A stretch of 64,000 nucleotides of DNA from Microbacterium marinilacus. Its GTDB lineage: Bacteria > Actinomycetota > Actinomycetes > Actinomycetales > Microbacteriaceae. The number at the start of each line of letters is the position of its first letter. Position 1 is the stretch's first letter. A program made the position numbers and the translations under genes. The notes beneath the pieces were generated by a model. That model was not told the origin of the DNA. It saw nothing but the letters and a program-made list of their open reading frames with translations, and made no database searches. This document shows, one piece after another, positions 17,424 through 26,122 of the stretch. The stretch covers positions 62,001 through 126,000 of the forward strand of contig NZ_JAIJZW010000009.1 of assembly GCF_019753765.1 (NCBI RefSeq), given 5' to 3'.

Positions 17424-17489
17424 GCCCGTGCCGGCCCGAGCGCACACACCGACGGACGCCTCCGTCCGACCCATCGAAGGAGATCGACA

Positions 17490-18257
17490 GTGAACCTGAA
17501 CGAACGTCAGCAGGCGGCCAAGGACGCCTTCGTCGAGCAGCGCGGGACGTGGTCTCCGCTGTGGGAGAGCATCGCGAGGCTCGACCCCGAGTTCCTCGAC
17601 GCGTACCGCGAGATGTCGATGGTGCCGTGGCGCAAGAACCACCTCGACGCCAAGACCAAGGAGCTCATCTACATCGCGGTCGACGCGAACGCCACCCACA
17701 TGTACCTGCCGGGCGTGCGCCAGCACATCCAGGCAGCCTTCCGGGCCGGCGCGACCCCGCAGGAGATCATGGAGGTGCTCGAGCTGTCGTCGACGCTCGG
17801 CATCCACGCGATGAACATCGGCGTCCCTCTGCTGGTCCAGGTGCTCGAGGAGCAGGGACTGCGCACGGGCCCGGCCCCGCTCGACGACGAGCAGCAGGCG
17901 CTGAAGGACGAGTTCACCGAGAACCGCGGCTACTGGCACGCATTCTGGGACGAGATCCTCGAGCTCGACCCGGAGATGTTCCGCGCGTACACCGACTTCT
18001 CGTCCGTGCCGTGGAAGACCGGCACGCTCGAGCCGAAGGTGCGCGAGCTCGTCTACTGCGCGTTCGACGCGTCCGCCACGCACCTCTACGTCAAGGGCCT
18101 CAAGCTGCACTACGAGAACGCGCTGCGACTCGGAGCGAGCGTCGGGGAGATCCTCGAGGTGCTCGAGATCGCCAGCGTGATCGGCATCCACGCGGCCACG
18201 AGCGCCGTGCCGATCCTCGTCGAGGAGGCCGAGGCGGCGGGCGTCCCGATCGACTGA
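17490..18257 (+). CDS. Tandem carboxymuconolactone-decarboxylase-like protein
   Basis: A 255-residue protein made of two CMD-like halves. Residues about 1-125 and 130-255 repeat the pattern (E/D)-P-E-(F/M)-x-x-A-Y, V-P-W-K/R, K-x-(R/K)-E-L-(I/V)-Y and A-T-H-(M/L)-Y. Both halves lack the CxxC or CxxxH cysteines used by AhpD-like peroxidases but keep the ATHxY histidine. Start is GTG 17490 with GAAGGAGAT upstream. It is the last gene of the operon and is followed by a strong hairpin shared with the convergent gntR gene. Confidence 0.8.
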   Translation: MNLNERQQAAKDAFVEQRGTWSPLWESIARLDPEFLDAYREMSMVPWRKNHLDAKTKELIYIAVDANATHMYLPGVRQHIQAAFRAGATPQEIMEVLELSSTLGIHAMNIGVPLLVQVLEEQGLRTGPAPLDDEQQALKDEFTENRGYWHAFWDEILELDPEMFRAYTDFSSVPWKTGTLEPKVRELVYCAFDASATHLYVKGLKLHYENALRLGASVGEILEVLEIASVIGIHAATSAVPILVEEAEAAGVPID

Positions 18258-18263
18258 CGCCGC

Positions 18264-18309
18264 ACGCGAGGACGCGCCGGGCCCTGCGGGCTCCGGCGCG
18301 TCCTCGCGT
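18264..18309. terminator. Bidirectional hairpin terminator between the operon and gntR
   Basis: A perfect 17-base stem: ACGCGAGGACGCGCCGG (18264-18280) and its complement at 18293-18309, with a 12-base loop, between the ends of two convergent genes. Confidence 0.75.
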
Positions 18310-19002
18310 TCAGGACAGGTGCGCGAGGGCGGTCTTCGCGGCGGCGCGGATGTGCGCGGCGCAGAGGCTCGCCGCCGCCAGCGCGTCCCGCCGGCGGACG
18401 GCGGCGAAGATCGCGTTCAGCTCCTCGACGGTCTCGTCCGCGCGTCCCTCGGTCGACAGGCTCGTCGCGCGCAGCACGTGCACGCGGGTCTGCAGCCGCT
18501 CGACCAGCTCGCGGTACACCTCGCTGCCCGCGCCGTCGAGCAGCACGGTGTAGAACTCGCCCTTCGCGTTCAGCACGTCGAAGACGTCCTCGTGCCGCGA
18601 CACCTGCTCGGCGAAGCGGGCGACGGCCTCGCCCAGGGCGGCCACCTGGTCATCGGTGGCGCGCTCGACGAACCGCTCGACGATCAGCGACTCCAGCGCC
18701 GCCCGCACCTCGTACAGGTCCTGGGCCTCCTCGCGCGTGGGCGCGCTGACGACCGCGCCGCGCTGCGGCACGACCGTGATCAGGCCGCGCGAGGCGAGCT
18801 CCCTCAGCGCCTCGCGGATCGTGGTGCGGGAGACGCCGAGCGACTCCATGAGCTCACGCTCGACGAGCCGCTGACCGCCGGTGAGGCGGTTGTCGAGGAT
18901 CGCCCGGGTGAGGGCGTCGATCACCTGCTCGCGCAGCGGGGCCGCCACGCGAGACACCTGCGCATCCGACCACGTGACCGAGAGCGAGTTCGTGGACGTC
19001 AT
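18310..19002 (-). CDS. GntR family transcriptional regulator with FCD domain
   Basis: A 230-residue regulator. A winged helix occupies about residues 20-90 (LRE..IDALTRAILDNRLTGGQRLVERELMESLGVSRTTIREALRELASRGLI), followed by an all-helical FCD effector domain that usually binds a carboxylic acid through metal-binding His/Asp residues. The gene is leaderless (TAAACT six bases before ATG). A TTGTCCGACAA palindrome lies at the expected -35 position, and the same sequence is upstream of the catabolic operon. It is therefore probably the repressor of both that operon and itself. Confidence 0.9.
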   Translation of the reverse strand: MTSTNSLSVTWSDAQVSRVAAPLREQVIDALTRAILDNRLTGGQRLVERELMESLGVSRTTIREALRELASRGLITVVPQRGAVVSAPTREEAQDLYEVRAALESLIVERFVERATDDQVAALGEAVARFAEQVSRHEDVFDVLNAKGEFYTVLLDGAGSEVYRELVERLQTRVHVLRATSLSTEGRADETVEELNAIFAAVRRRDALAAASLCAAHIRAAAKTALAHLS

Positions 19003-19008
19003 GTCGTG

Positions 19009-19014
19009 AGTTTA
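19009..19014 (-). promoter_or_regulatory. -10 box of the leaderless gntR promoter
   Basis: Read on the minus strand this is TAAACT, ending six bases before the ATG at 19002. Confidence 0.6.
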
Positions 19015-19030
19015 GGGCGCGGCCGCCGGA

Positions 19031-19041
19031 TTGTCCGACAA
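19031..19041. promoter_or_regulatory. GntR/FCD operator in the gntR promoter
   Basis: TTGTCCGACAA is a perfect palindrome identical (on the other strand) to the site at 10746-10756. It covers the position where the -35 element of the gntR promoter should be, which fits autorepression. Confidence 0.65.
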
Positions 19042-19111
19042 ACCTGCCGCGAAGGGTGGTCCACGTCGGCACGGGAGGTCGTAGCCGCTCGACGACACCG
19101 CAGCCGCGCGA

Positions 19112-19178
19112 CGAGACCGCGATCGCGGGGCGAGACCCCGGCCGACGGCCACGGTCTCGCCCGGTAATCGCGGTCTCG
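19112..19178. repeat. Nested inverted repeat with CGAGACCG/CGGTCTCG units (copy B)
   Basis: CGAGACCGC (19112-19120) pairs with GCGGTCTCG (19170-19178). Inside, GGGCGAGACC (19128-19137) pairs with GGTCTCGCCC (19153-19162) around a CCGACGG loop. This is the same plan and loop as copy A at 10639-10724. It lies just past the stop codon of the surface nucleotidase gene and could serve as its terminator. Confidence 0.75.
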
Positions 19179-19185
19179 GCGGAGG

Positions 19186-22100
19186 TTATCGGTGTCGCAC
19201 GGAGGCGCCCCGGCGTCGCAGCGCCAGCAGCAGACCGCCCGCGGCCATCAGCCCGGCCGCGCCGACGGCCAGGCCCCAGGGCGTCCCGCCACCGGTCGCG
19301 GCGAGCGGGGCGGCGGCGACCACCGTGAGCTCGGCGGTGACCGGATCGAGCTCCGCCGACGTGATCTCCAGCGTGTGGGGGCCCACCTCGAAGTCCGCCG
19401 GGATCCCGATCGAGAAGGCGATCTCGCCGTCCTCGTCGGCGGCCGGGAGGCCCTCCACGACGATCGGCTCGCTGTGGAGCGTGGCGCCGACGGCCTGGCC
19501 CGGCTGCAGCCCCGTGAGCACGACGTCCAGCGTGTCGCCCTGCTCGACCTCGGCACTGCCCAGGGAGATCTCCACCCACGGCCCGTCGTCCGTCGGGGTC
19601 GGGGTCGGGGTGGGCGACGGGGCCGGGGTCGGCTGCTCCTCGGACCACACGATCGCGCGACCCAGCGGAGCGGGATCGACGACCTCGCGCTCGGCGAAGT
19701 AGTCGACGGTCGCCGCCAGGTCGATCAGGCCGGAGTCGGCGGTGCCCGTCCCCTCGGCGAGGGTCGTGAAGCCGTCGCCGCCCGCGGCGAGGAACGAGTT
19801 CGTGACGATCAGCAGCTCGTCCTCCGCCTCGACCGGCTCGCCCAGGTACGACATGGAGACGATGTGCTCGCCGTCCGCCGCGTCCTCGACGTACTCGTAC
19901 TCGAAGCCCTCCGAGACGCCCAGGTGCAGCTTCGGGCGCTCCGCGCCCGGCTGCCACTGCTCCTCCAGCACCTGCTCCAGCTGAGCGCCGGTGAGCGTCA
20001 GCGTGACGAGCGTGTTGCCGAACGGCTGCACGGCGGCGACGTCCGCGTACGTGACCGTTCCGTCGCCCTGGAACAGCAGGTCGTCGCGCAGGCCGCCGGG
20101 GTTCATGATCGCGACCTGGGCCGGGTCGGAGCCGCCGTAGCTGTCGTACTCCGACGCCGACCACAGGTAGACGTCGGCCACGAGGTTGCCCATGGTCGAC
20201 TCCACGCCGCGGTCGTCGCCCGGAGGCGTGCCGCCGCGCAGGATGTCGGCCGAGATCCGGCCCACGGGCTCCGCGCCGAGCACCTCGGCCTCGGCCTCGG
20301 CGTCGGCGACGAGCTGGGCGACCCGCGGATCGGCGGGGAACAGCGGCAGCGGCTCGTCGCCCGAGTCGTCGACCAGGTCGACCGTCGAGCCCGCGATCGA
20401 GATCAGCTCGTTCGTCTCGGAGTCCGTCACGATGTCGAGGGCGCCGAGGGTCGTGCCGTACTGGTGCGCCTGGATGACCGGGCGGCCGTCGACCTCGCAG
20501 TCGTAGAGCTGGTGCGTGTGACCCGACACGATCGCGTCGATGTCGTCCGAGGCGCCGCGCACGAGGTCGCCGTACTCCGACTGTTCGGCCGCCAGCGCGT
20601 CGCAGTCCTCACCGGCCGACCCGGAGTGCGTCAGCAGCACCACGACGTCGGCCTCGCCGGACGCGGTCAGCTCGGCCGCGACCCGGTTCGCCGCCTCGAG
20701 CTGGTCGCCGAACTCGATGTCCGCGATGCCGGCCGGGCTCACGAGCGTCGCGGTGTCCGACGTGACGGTGCCGACGAAGCCGACCTTCACACCGCCGACC
20801 TCGCGGATCGCGTACTCCTGCAGCGCCGGGTCGGTCGTGCCCTTCCGGTACACGTTCGCCCCGAGGGCGAAGTCGCCGCCGTTCAGGCCGGTCTTGTCCG
20901 CGAAGCGGGGGATCACCCGGTCGGTCAGGTCATCGAAGCCCTGGTCGAACTCGTGGTTGCCCACGGCGCCGACGTCGAGCCCCGCCAGCGAGAGCGCGTC
21001 GATGGTCGGGTTGTCGTCGTCGATGAAGGACGTGAACGTCGAGGCGCCGATGTTGTCGCCCGCCGACGCGAAGACCGTGTTCGGGTTCGCGTCGCGGTAC
21101 TGCGCGACGGCGCCGGCCAGCACCGCGGCGCCCGCCTCGTCGCCGCCCGCCGAGATCCGCCCGTGGAAGTCGTTGATCGTCAGCACCTGCACCTCGGTGG
21201 TGCCGTCGTCGATCGCCCAGAGCGTCGTCGTGCCCGTCACCTCGTTGCCGACCGCGAGCATCGGCTTGCCGGTGGGCGAGTCGGTGGCGGCGATGAAGTC
21301 GAGGCCCTCGGGGCCGAGGTCGCCCGCCGAGGCGATGACCTCCGCGATCTCCGCCTCGCTCGCTCCCGCCTCCTCCAGCGCCTCCACCTCGGCGCCGAGG
21401 TCGACGTCGAAGTCGCGGTTGTCGACGTACGCCACGTACGACGGCGCCGCCGGGTCGGTGATGTCGTACGTCATGATCCCGCTGAGGCGCTCGAGCCCGA
21501 TGAACGCGTAGGTGCGGCCGTCGATCTCGCCGATCGCCAGGTTCTCCGGCTCGACGCCCTTCGCGTCGCTGCGGCTGTCGAACGCGTTGTCGTCGTGGCC
21601 GGCGTTGAAGTGGTCCGGCACCAGCTCGGCGGTGAGCTTCTCGAACTGCGAGCCCGAGTCGAACACGAGGTCGCCGTTCGCCGTCCAGATCGAGAAGGAC
21701 CGGGCGCCGTACGCGTACAGCTCCTCGTAGCACTCGCCGTCGAAGCCGTCCTCGATCGAGACCTCCAGCCGGCCGAGCGTATCGTCCTGCGCGTAGGCGG
21801 CGATGTCGTCGCACAGGGGCCCCTGGCCGTCCTGCTCGAGGTCCGCCACGCGCGCGGCGTCGGTGTAGTCGCCCCACTCCCGCGCGTCGCCCTCGTTCGC
21901 GGTCACGAGGAAGGTCTGCCCGTTCGCCTCGTAGGCCTGGATGCCGTCGGGCATGTACATGCCGCGCAGGCCCGGGTACTCGGCGATGTCGATCGTGGGC
22001 GCGCCCTCGGGGTCGCGGTCGGACGCGTCGAGCCCGGTGGCGCCCCAGTTCTTCGTGCCCAGGGGCAGGATGTCGGTGACCGTCGCCGTGGGCAGGTCCA

Positions 22101-22920
22101 CGACCGCCACCGAGTTCGCCTCCTGCAGGGCCGCATAGGCGGTGCTGCCCGCGACGGCGATGTACTCGGGCTCGAGGTTGCGCGACACGGGCAGGTCGTC
22201 GCCGTGCGGGCGAGGACCGGACACCCGCACCCCGGCCGGCAGGGCGTCGCCCTCGAAGGCGTGGAAGTCGGCGGTGGCGACGGCGCGCTGCGCGGGGGCG
22301 GCGACCGAGTCCGGAAGCTCGATCACGCTGACGGTGCCCTCGGGGTCGGTCGAGAAGTCGTCCGCGGGCTCGCCCTCGTCGGCCACCACCGCGTACGCGC
22401 CGTCCGGCGAGATGGTGACCATGTCCGGAAGGGACCCCACGGTGACCGTGCCGAGCACGGCGTCCTCCGCCGAGTCGGCGTCCGCGTCGAAGAACAGCAC
22501 GCGGCCGGCGGCCGTTTTGTCGGCGGCGTCCTCGAGGGCGACGGCGCCCAGGCCGTCCTCGCGGATCGCCACCGAGTTGGCCACGGCGCCCTCCGCGCCG
22601 ATCTGGAACAGCTCGGTGAGCTCCGCCGGGTCGGTCATGTCGACGACGAAGACCGTGCCCGCGGCGGCGTTGACCGAGAAGAGGCGGTCGCCGTGGGCCT
22701 GGACGATCTCCGAGGCGCCCTGGTCGAACAGCCCGGTCTCGAACGTGCCCGCCGGGTCGATCGTGAACGGCGCGTCGGCGGCGCTGTCGGACACGCGGTC
22801 GTCCACGATCGCGGCCTGGGCCGCCAGGGGCACGAGGGCCAGTGAGCAGGCGGTGGCCGTGGCGGCGGCGGCCGCGATCAGGCGACGAACGCGCGCGGCT
22901 CGGCGGGGGGAGGGAAGCAT
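19186..22920 (-). CDS. Surface-anchored bifunctional protein: choice-of-anchor I beta-propeller plus 5'-nucleotidase
   Basis: A 1244-residue exported protein. A signal peptide ends near AAQA. Residues about 40-560 form a beta-propeller-like domain of the choice-of-anchor I type. The metallophosphoesterase domain then begins with TINDFHGR near residue 580 and carries [12 protein letters not shown] and [10 protein letters not shown]. The 5'-nucleotidase C-terminal domain follows ([10 protein letters not shown]). After a Pro-Thr linker and an Ig-like domain, the protein ends with LAATGG, a hydrophobic helix and Arg-rich tail, the layout recognised by class E (LAxTG) sortases. It probably releases phosphate from extracellular nucleotides at the cell wall. 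I chose ATG 22920, with GGAGA nearby, rather than the in-frame start 11 codons upstream. Confidence 0.88.
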   Translation of the reverse strand: MLPSPRRAARVRRLIAAAAATATACSLALVPLAAQAAIVDDRVSDSAADAPFTIDPAGTFETGLFDQGASEIVQAHGDRLFSVNAAAGTVFVVDMTDPAELTELFQIGAEGAVANSVAIREDGLGAVALEDAADKTAAGRVLFFDADADSAEDAVLGTVTVGSLPDMVTISPDGAYAVVADEGEPADDFSTDPEGTVSVIELPDSVAAPAQRAVATADFHAFEGDALPAGVRVSGPRPHGDDLPVSRNLEPEYIAVAGSTAYAALQEANSVAVVDLPTATVTDILPLGTKNWGATGLDASDRDPEGAPTIDIAEYPGLRGMYMPDGIQAYEANGQTFLVTANEGDAREWGDYTDAARVADLEQDGQGPLCDDIAAYAQDDTLGRLEVSIEDGFDGECYEELYAYGARSFSIWTANGDLVFDSGSQFEKLTAELVPDHFNAGHDDNAFDSRSDAKGVEPENLAIGEIDGRTYAFIGLERLSGIMTYDITDPAAPSYVAYVDNRDFDVDLGAEVEALEEAGASEAEIAEVIASAGDLGPEGLDFIAATDSPTGKPMLAVGNEVTGTTTLWAIDDGTTEVQVLTINDFHGRISAGGDEAGAAVLAGAVAQYRDANPNTVFASAGDNIGASTFTSFIDDDNPTIDALSLAGLDVGAVGNHEFDQGFDDLTDRVIPRFADKTGLNGGDFALGANVYRKGTTDPALQEYAIREVGGVKVGFVGTVTSDTATLVSPAGIADIEFGDQLEAANRVAAELTASGEADVVVLLTHSGSAGEDCDALAAEQSEYGDLVRGASDDIDAIVSGHTHQLYDCEVDGRPVIQAHQYGTTLGALDIVTDSETNELISIAGSTVDLVDDSGDEPLPLFPADPRVAQLVADAEAEAEVLGAEPVGRISADILRGGTPPGDDRGVESTMGNLVADVYLWSASEYDSYGGSDPAQVAIMNPGGLRDDLLFQGDGTVTYADVAAVQPFGNTLVTLTLTGAQLEQVLEEQWQPGAERPKLHLGVSEGFEYEYVEDAADGEHIVSMSYLGEPVEAEDELLIVTNSFLAAGGDGFTTLAEGTGTADSGLIDLAATVDYFAEREVVDPAPLGRAIVWSEEQPTPAPSPTPTPTPTDDGPWVEISLGSAEVEQGDTLDVVLTGLQPGQAVGATLHSEPIVVEGLPAADEDGEIAFSIGIPADFEVGPHTLEITSAELDPVTAELTVVAAAPLAATGGGTPWGLAVGAAGLMAAGGLLLALRRRGASVRHR
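19589..19630 (-). repeat. Pro-Thr coding repeat in the surface nucleotidase
   Basis: A short tandem GGGGTC-like repeat that encodes a [14 protein letters not shown] linker between the enzymatic part and the cell-wall-proximal Ig-like domain. Such repeats can vary in length between strains. Confidence 0.55.
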
Positions 22921-23067
22921 CACTGTCTCCAGGGGAAGGGGAGGGCGTGGCACGTCGGGCAGACGCTCCCTCCAGTCCTAGGCGTCGCAGGTTGCGACGG
23001 GGTGAACGGGCGGTCACGATCGCTCCGCCCCCTGCCATGCTGGAGGGGGATCACGCGAGGAGGCAAG

Positions 23068-23850
23068 ATGACCGACACCGCTTACGACACCATCCTGGTC
23101 GAGACGCGGGGCCGCGTGGGGTGGATCACCCTGAACCGCCCCGAGGCGCTGAACGCGCTGAACGTGCAGCTGTCGCACGATCTCGCCGCGGCGATGACGG
23201 CGTTCGACGCCGACGAGGGCATCGGCGCGATCGTCCTGACCGGCTCCGAGCGCGCGTTCGCCGCCGGCGCCGACATCAAGGAGATGGAGGGTCTGCACGG
23301 CCGCGACATCGCGGTCGGGGGCCGGTTCGACGCCTGGCGCGCGGTGGCCGACGTGCGCACCCCGGTGATCGCCGCGGTCGCCGGCTATGCGCTCGGGGGC
23401 GGGTGCGAGCTGGCGATGATGTGCGACGTGATCCTGGCCGCCGACACCGCGCGGTTCGGTCAGCCGGAGATCACGCTCGGCGTCATCCCGGGGATGGGCG
23501 GCACGCAGCGCCTCGTGCGCGCGGTCGGCCCGTACAAGGCCGCCGAGCTGGTGCTGTCCGGCCGGCTGATCGCGGCCGACGAGGCCGAGCGCATCGGGAT
23601 CGCGTCGCGGGTCGTGCCCGCGGCCGAGCTGCTGGACGAGGCCGCCGCGCTCGCCGCGGGCATCGCCGAGAAGCCGCTCCCCGCGCTGTACGCCGCCACG
23701 GCCGCGCTCGACGCGGCGGTCGAGACGCCCATGGCCGAGGGGCTGCGTCTCGAGAAGCACCTCTTCGCCTCGCTGTTCGACACCGCCGACCAGAAGGAGG
23801 GCATGGCCGCCTTCCGCGAGAAGCGTCCACCGCGGTTCACGCACCGCTAG
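23068..23850 (+). CDS. Enoyl-CoA hydratase/isomerase family protein
   Basis: A 260-residue crotonase-fold enzyme that hydrates trans-2-enoyl-CoA in fatty acid or amino acid degradation. The oxyanion-hole segments [10 protein letters not shown] and [13 protein letters not shown] are present, as are both catalytic glutamates (GCELAM and [14 protein letters not shown]), so hydratase activity is likely. Start ATG 23068 has GAGGAGG five bases upstream; an in-frame start 22 codons earlier has no such support. It appears monocistronic and ends before a long inverted repeat. Confidence 0.92.
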   Translation: MTDTAYDTILVETRGRVGWITLNRPEALNALNVQLSHDLAAAMTAFDADEGIGAIVLTGSERAFAAGADIKEMEGLHGRDIAVGGRFDAWRAVADVRTPVIAAVAGYALGGGCELAMMCDVILAADTARFGQPEITLGVIPGMGGTQRLVRAVGPYKAAELVLSGRLIAADEAERIGIASRVVPAAELLDEAAALAAGIAEKPLPALYAATAALDAAVETPMAEGLRLEKHLFASLFDTADQKEGMAAFREKRPPRFTHR

Positions 23851-23890
23851 GCCCCGCGCCCGGTCGGCCGGGCCCGCTCGCCGCCACGGC

Positions 23891-23956
23891 GTCGGAGGAA
23901 TCCACGCCGTAGGAGGGATGCGAGCAATCGGCTCCTACGCGGTGGATTCCTCCGAC
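23891..23956. terminator. Bidirectional hairpin overlapping the 3' end of cofE
   Basis: A 25-base left arm (23891-23915, beginning GTCGGAGGAATCCAC) pairs with 23932-23956 with only two mismatches. The right arm contains the last codons and stop of cofE, so the terminator for both convergent genes is partly coding. Confidence 0.65.
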
Positions 23957-24723
23957 GGCATGGATGCGGCCGAGCCGGCCGTGTAGCCCTCCGCGTACGC
24001 CTCGTCGTAGCCGAGGCGGAACATGTCGCGCTCGCCGGTTCGAGGGATGGTGCGCGCGCCCGGCAGGTCGAGGCCGCCGACGAGGTCGGCGCGGCCGCGC
24101 ACGACGGCGACCGGCATGCCCGTCGCCTTGCGCTTGACGAGGTCGGCCGCCGCGCAGAGCTCGTCGGCGACGCACGGCAGGGTCACGTGCAGGGGGCGTC
24201 CCTGGGCGTCGGTGGTGCCCCGCAGGTCGTCGAACACCCGCACGCCCGCCGCGCCGATCGCCTGGTCGACCTGACCGTCCCGCCACGCCCTGCCGAGGGT
24301 GTCGGAGACGAGCACGCCGACCTCGGCCCCCAGCCGGCGCCGCAGGCCGTCGGCCAGCTCGCGCGCCGAGGCGTCCGGATCGACGGGGAGCAGCAGGATC
24401 GTCCCCTCGGGCGTGTTCGAGGCGTCGACGCCCGCGGCTGCGGACACGATGCCGAGCCGGTTCTCGACGATCCGCGTCACGTGCCCCGACTCGGACGTCC
24501 GGGTCGCCACGACGCGCACGGTCTCGGCGGTGATGGCGTCCTCGCGGTCGTCGGCGCGGACGAAGCGTCCCTCGGCCTTGGAGACGATCTTGCTGGTCAC
24601 GACCAGGATGTCGCCGTCGGAGAGCGGATGACCGGACGCCTCGACGGCGGCGGCGATGAGCTCGACGAGGTCGGCGCCCGCCGTCACCTCGCCGATGCCG
24701 GCCAGGGGCCAGACCGTCAGCAT
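23935..24723 (-). CDS. cofE: Coenzyme F420-0:L-glutamate ligase (CofE)
   Basis: A 262-residue GTP-dependent ligase that adds gamma-linked glutamate to F420-0. Family traits seen are the [18 protein letters not shown] segment near residue 40, [32 protein letters not shown] with conserved acidic residues, and a C-terminal RDMFRLG. Unlike mycobacterial FbiB it has no C-terminal nitroreductase domain. It follows a GNAT gene with a 7-base gap, probably co-transcribed. An F420-dependent enzyme is encoded at 59982-60971, so the cofactor is probably used by this organism. Confidence 0.9.
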   Translation of the reverse strand: MLTVWPLAGIGEVTAGADLVELIAAAVEASGHPLSDGDILVVTSKIVSKAEGRFVRADDREDAITAETVRVVATRTSESGHVTRIVENRLGIVSAAAGVDASNTPEGTILLLPVDPDASARELADGLRRRLGAEVGVLVSDTLGRAWRDGQVDQAIGAAGVRVFDDLRGTTDAQGRPLHVTLPCVADELCAAADLVKRKATGMPVAVVRGRADLVGGLDLPGARTIPRTGERDMFRLGYDEAYAEGYTAGSAASMPSEESTA

Positions 24724-24730
24724 CGGGCGC

Positions 24731-25300
24731 TCAGGGACGTACGTAGCGGACCTCGGTGAGGGTCTCACCGAGGAACTGCTCGTCGCGGCGGGCGCCGTCG
24801 AGGCGGAAGCCGCGCTTCTCGTAGAACGTGCGGGCGCCCGGGTAGTCCTCGGCCAGCCACAGGTAGAGCGGCTCGCCGTCGTCGACGACGGCCTCGAACA
24901 GGGCGCGTCCGATGCCCTTGCGGTGCCACGAGTCGAGCAGGTACACGAAGTACAGCTCGCGGGGCGCCGGCGCGTCCGCGTCGCGGGCGGGGCCGGCGGC
25001 GACGAAGCCGACGATCTCGCCGTCGACGAGCGCGGCGGCGTGACGGATCTCGTCGCTCTGCGAGGTGTAGTGCGTCCACAGCTCGGCGAGACGTCGGGGG
25101 GAGACGTTCTCGAGCGTCGCGCTGGAGATGAGGCCGTCATAGGTCTCGTGCCAGACCTTCGCGTGCACGCGGCCCATGGCCTCCGCGTCCACGTCGCGGA
25201 TCGGCCGGATCAGCAGCTCGTCGCTGTCGATCCTCTTGTCGGTGCGGGGTGCCCGGGGGCCCGCTCCCTCGACGTCGGTGTGGGGGGATTCGGCTGCCAT
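24731..25300 (-). CDS. GNAT family N-acetyltransferase
   Basis: A 189-residue acetyltransferase. After a hydrophilic N-terminus, [29 protein letters not shown] marks motif C/D. The acetyl-CoA-binding motif A is seen in [25 protein letters not shown] (R/Q-x-x-G-x-G/A form), and the C-terminal [20 protein letters not shown] is typical. Substrate unknown. The gene has its own leaderless promoter and is probably the first gene of a two-gene unit with cofE. Confidence 0.88.
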   Translation of the reverse strand: MAAESPHTDVEGAGPRAPRTDKRIDSDELLIRPIRDVDAEAMGRVHAKVWHETYDGLISSATLENVSPRRLAELWTHYTSQSDEIRHAAALVDGEIVGFVAAGPARDADAPAPRELYFVYLLDSWHRKGIGRALFEAVVDDGEPLYLWLAEDYPGARTFYEKRGFRLDGARRDEQFLGETLTEVRYVRP

Positions 25301-25306
25301 GGCCAG

Positions 25307-25312
25307 ACTCTA
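25307..25312 (-). promoter_or_regulatory. -10 box of the leaderless GNAT-cofE promoter
   Basis: TAGAGT on the minus strand ends six bases before ATG 25300. Confidence 0.55.
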
Positions 25313-25476
25313 CGCACGGACGCGCGCCGTCGGGAAATCCGGCGTCTTGCGCGTGGCGGGTCGGTGGCCGCTCCCCGGGCGCGCGCGGTCGTGGTCCGGA
25401 CCCGGGCCGCGGATCTTTGTCGGGAGAGGACAACGCTTCGGGCCTTCTCGTCTCGGATGTGCCAGCATCGCCCCTC

Positions 25477-26037
25477 GTGAACGTGATCTGGCGCACCCTT
25501 CTCGTGATGATCCGCGCCCGGCGGCGCCGCCGCCGTCAGGGCCTGCTGCCGATGACGGCGGTCGGCCGGGTGCGGCTGACCACGCTGCCGACCGACATCG
25601 ACCTGCTGCGCCACATGAACAACGGCCGCTACCTGTCGCTGTTCGACCTCGGCCGGTGGGACCTGATGGTGCGCACGGGGCTGATGGACGTCGTGAGCGC
25701 GCGGGGCTGGTACGCCGTGGTCGGCAACGAGACGATCACGTTCCGGCGTTCGCTGAAGCTCTGGCAGCGGTTCGAGGTGCAGACCCGTTGGATCGGGCAC
25801 GACGACCGCGCCCTGTACCTGGAGCATCGCGCGGTCGTGCGGGGCGAGGTCTATGCCAGCGCGATCATCCGCGCACGGATGCTGCGCCGCTCGGGCGGCA
25901 CCGTGCCGCTCGACGAGCTGTTCGCGGCGCTCGACCTGCCGGCGGAGCTGCCGGAGGTGCCGGCCTGGATGCACGACTGGGCGGCCGCCGCGACGCTGCC
26001 GTCCACGCGCCGCCCCGCGCCCAGCGACTGGGACTGA
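25477..26037 (+). CDS. Acyl-CoA thioesterase, 4-hydroxybenzoyl-CoA thioesterase-like hotdog fold
   Basis: A 186-residue hotdog-fold protein. The diagnostic stretch TDIDLLRHMNNGRYLSLFDLGRWD (Asp..His-Met-Asn-Asn-Gly-Arg-Tyr) matches the 4HBT thioesterase active-site helix, followed by the central strands (FEVQTRWIGHDDRALYLEHRAV). It should hydrolyse acyl-CoA or acyl-carrier thioesters. Start GTG 25477 was chosen because a CAGCAT box lies eight bases upstream and longer in-frame readings enter the promoter region of the divergent GNAT gene. Confidence 0.85.
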   Translation: MNVIWRTLLVMIRARRRRRRQGLLPMTAVGRVRLTTLPTDIDLLRHMNNGRYLSLFDLGRWDLMVRTGLMDVVSARGWYAVVGNETITFRRSLKLWQRFEVQTRWIGHDDRALYLEHRAVVRGEVYASAIIRARMLRRSGGTVPLDELFAALDLPAELPEVPAWMHDWAAAATLPSTRRPAPSDWD

Positions 26038-26057
26038 CCCCGCGGGGCCGCCGGATC

Positions 26058-26096
26058 GGGCGCGGCGCGCGTCGGGGCGGGCGCGGCGCGCGTCGG
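26058..26096 (+). repeat. Two tandem 18-base repeats, 21-base period
   Basis: GGGCGCGGCGCGCGTCGG occurs at 26058-26075 and 26079-26096, in the gap between the thioesterase and membrane-protein genes, directly before the latter's promoter. Function unknown. Confidence 0.7.
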
Positions 26097-26110
26097 CGCC
26101 GGCGCGCCGC

Positions 26111-26116
26111 TATCCT
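26111..26116 (+). promoter_or_regulatory. -10 box of the leaderless membrane-protein promoter
   Basis: TATCCT ends six bases before ATG 26123. Confidence 0.6.
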
Positions 26117-26122
26117 CGGGCC

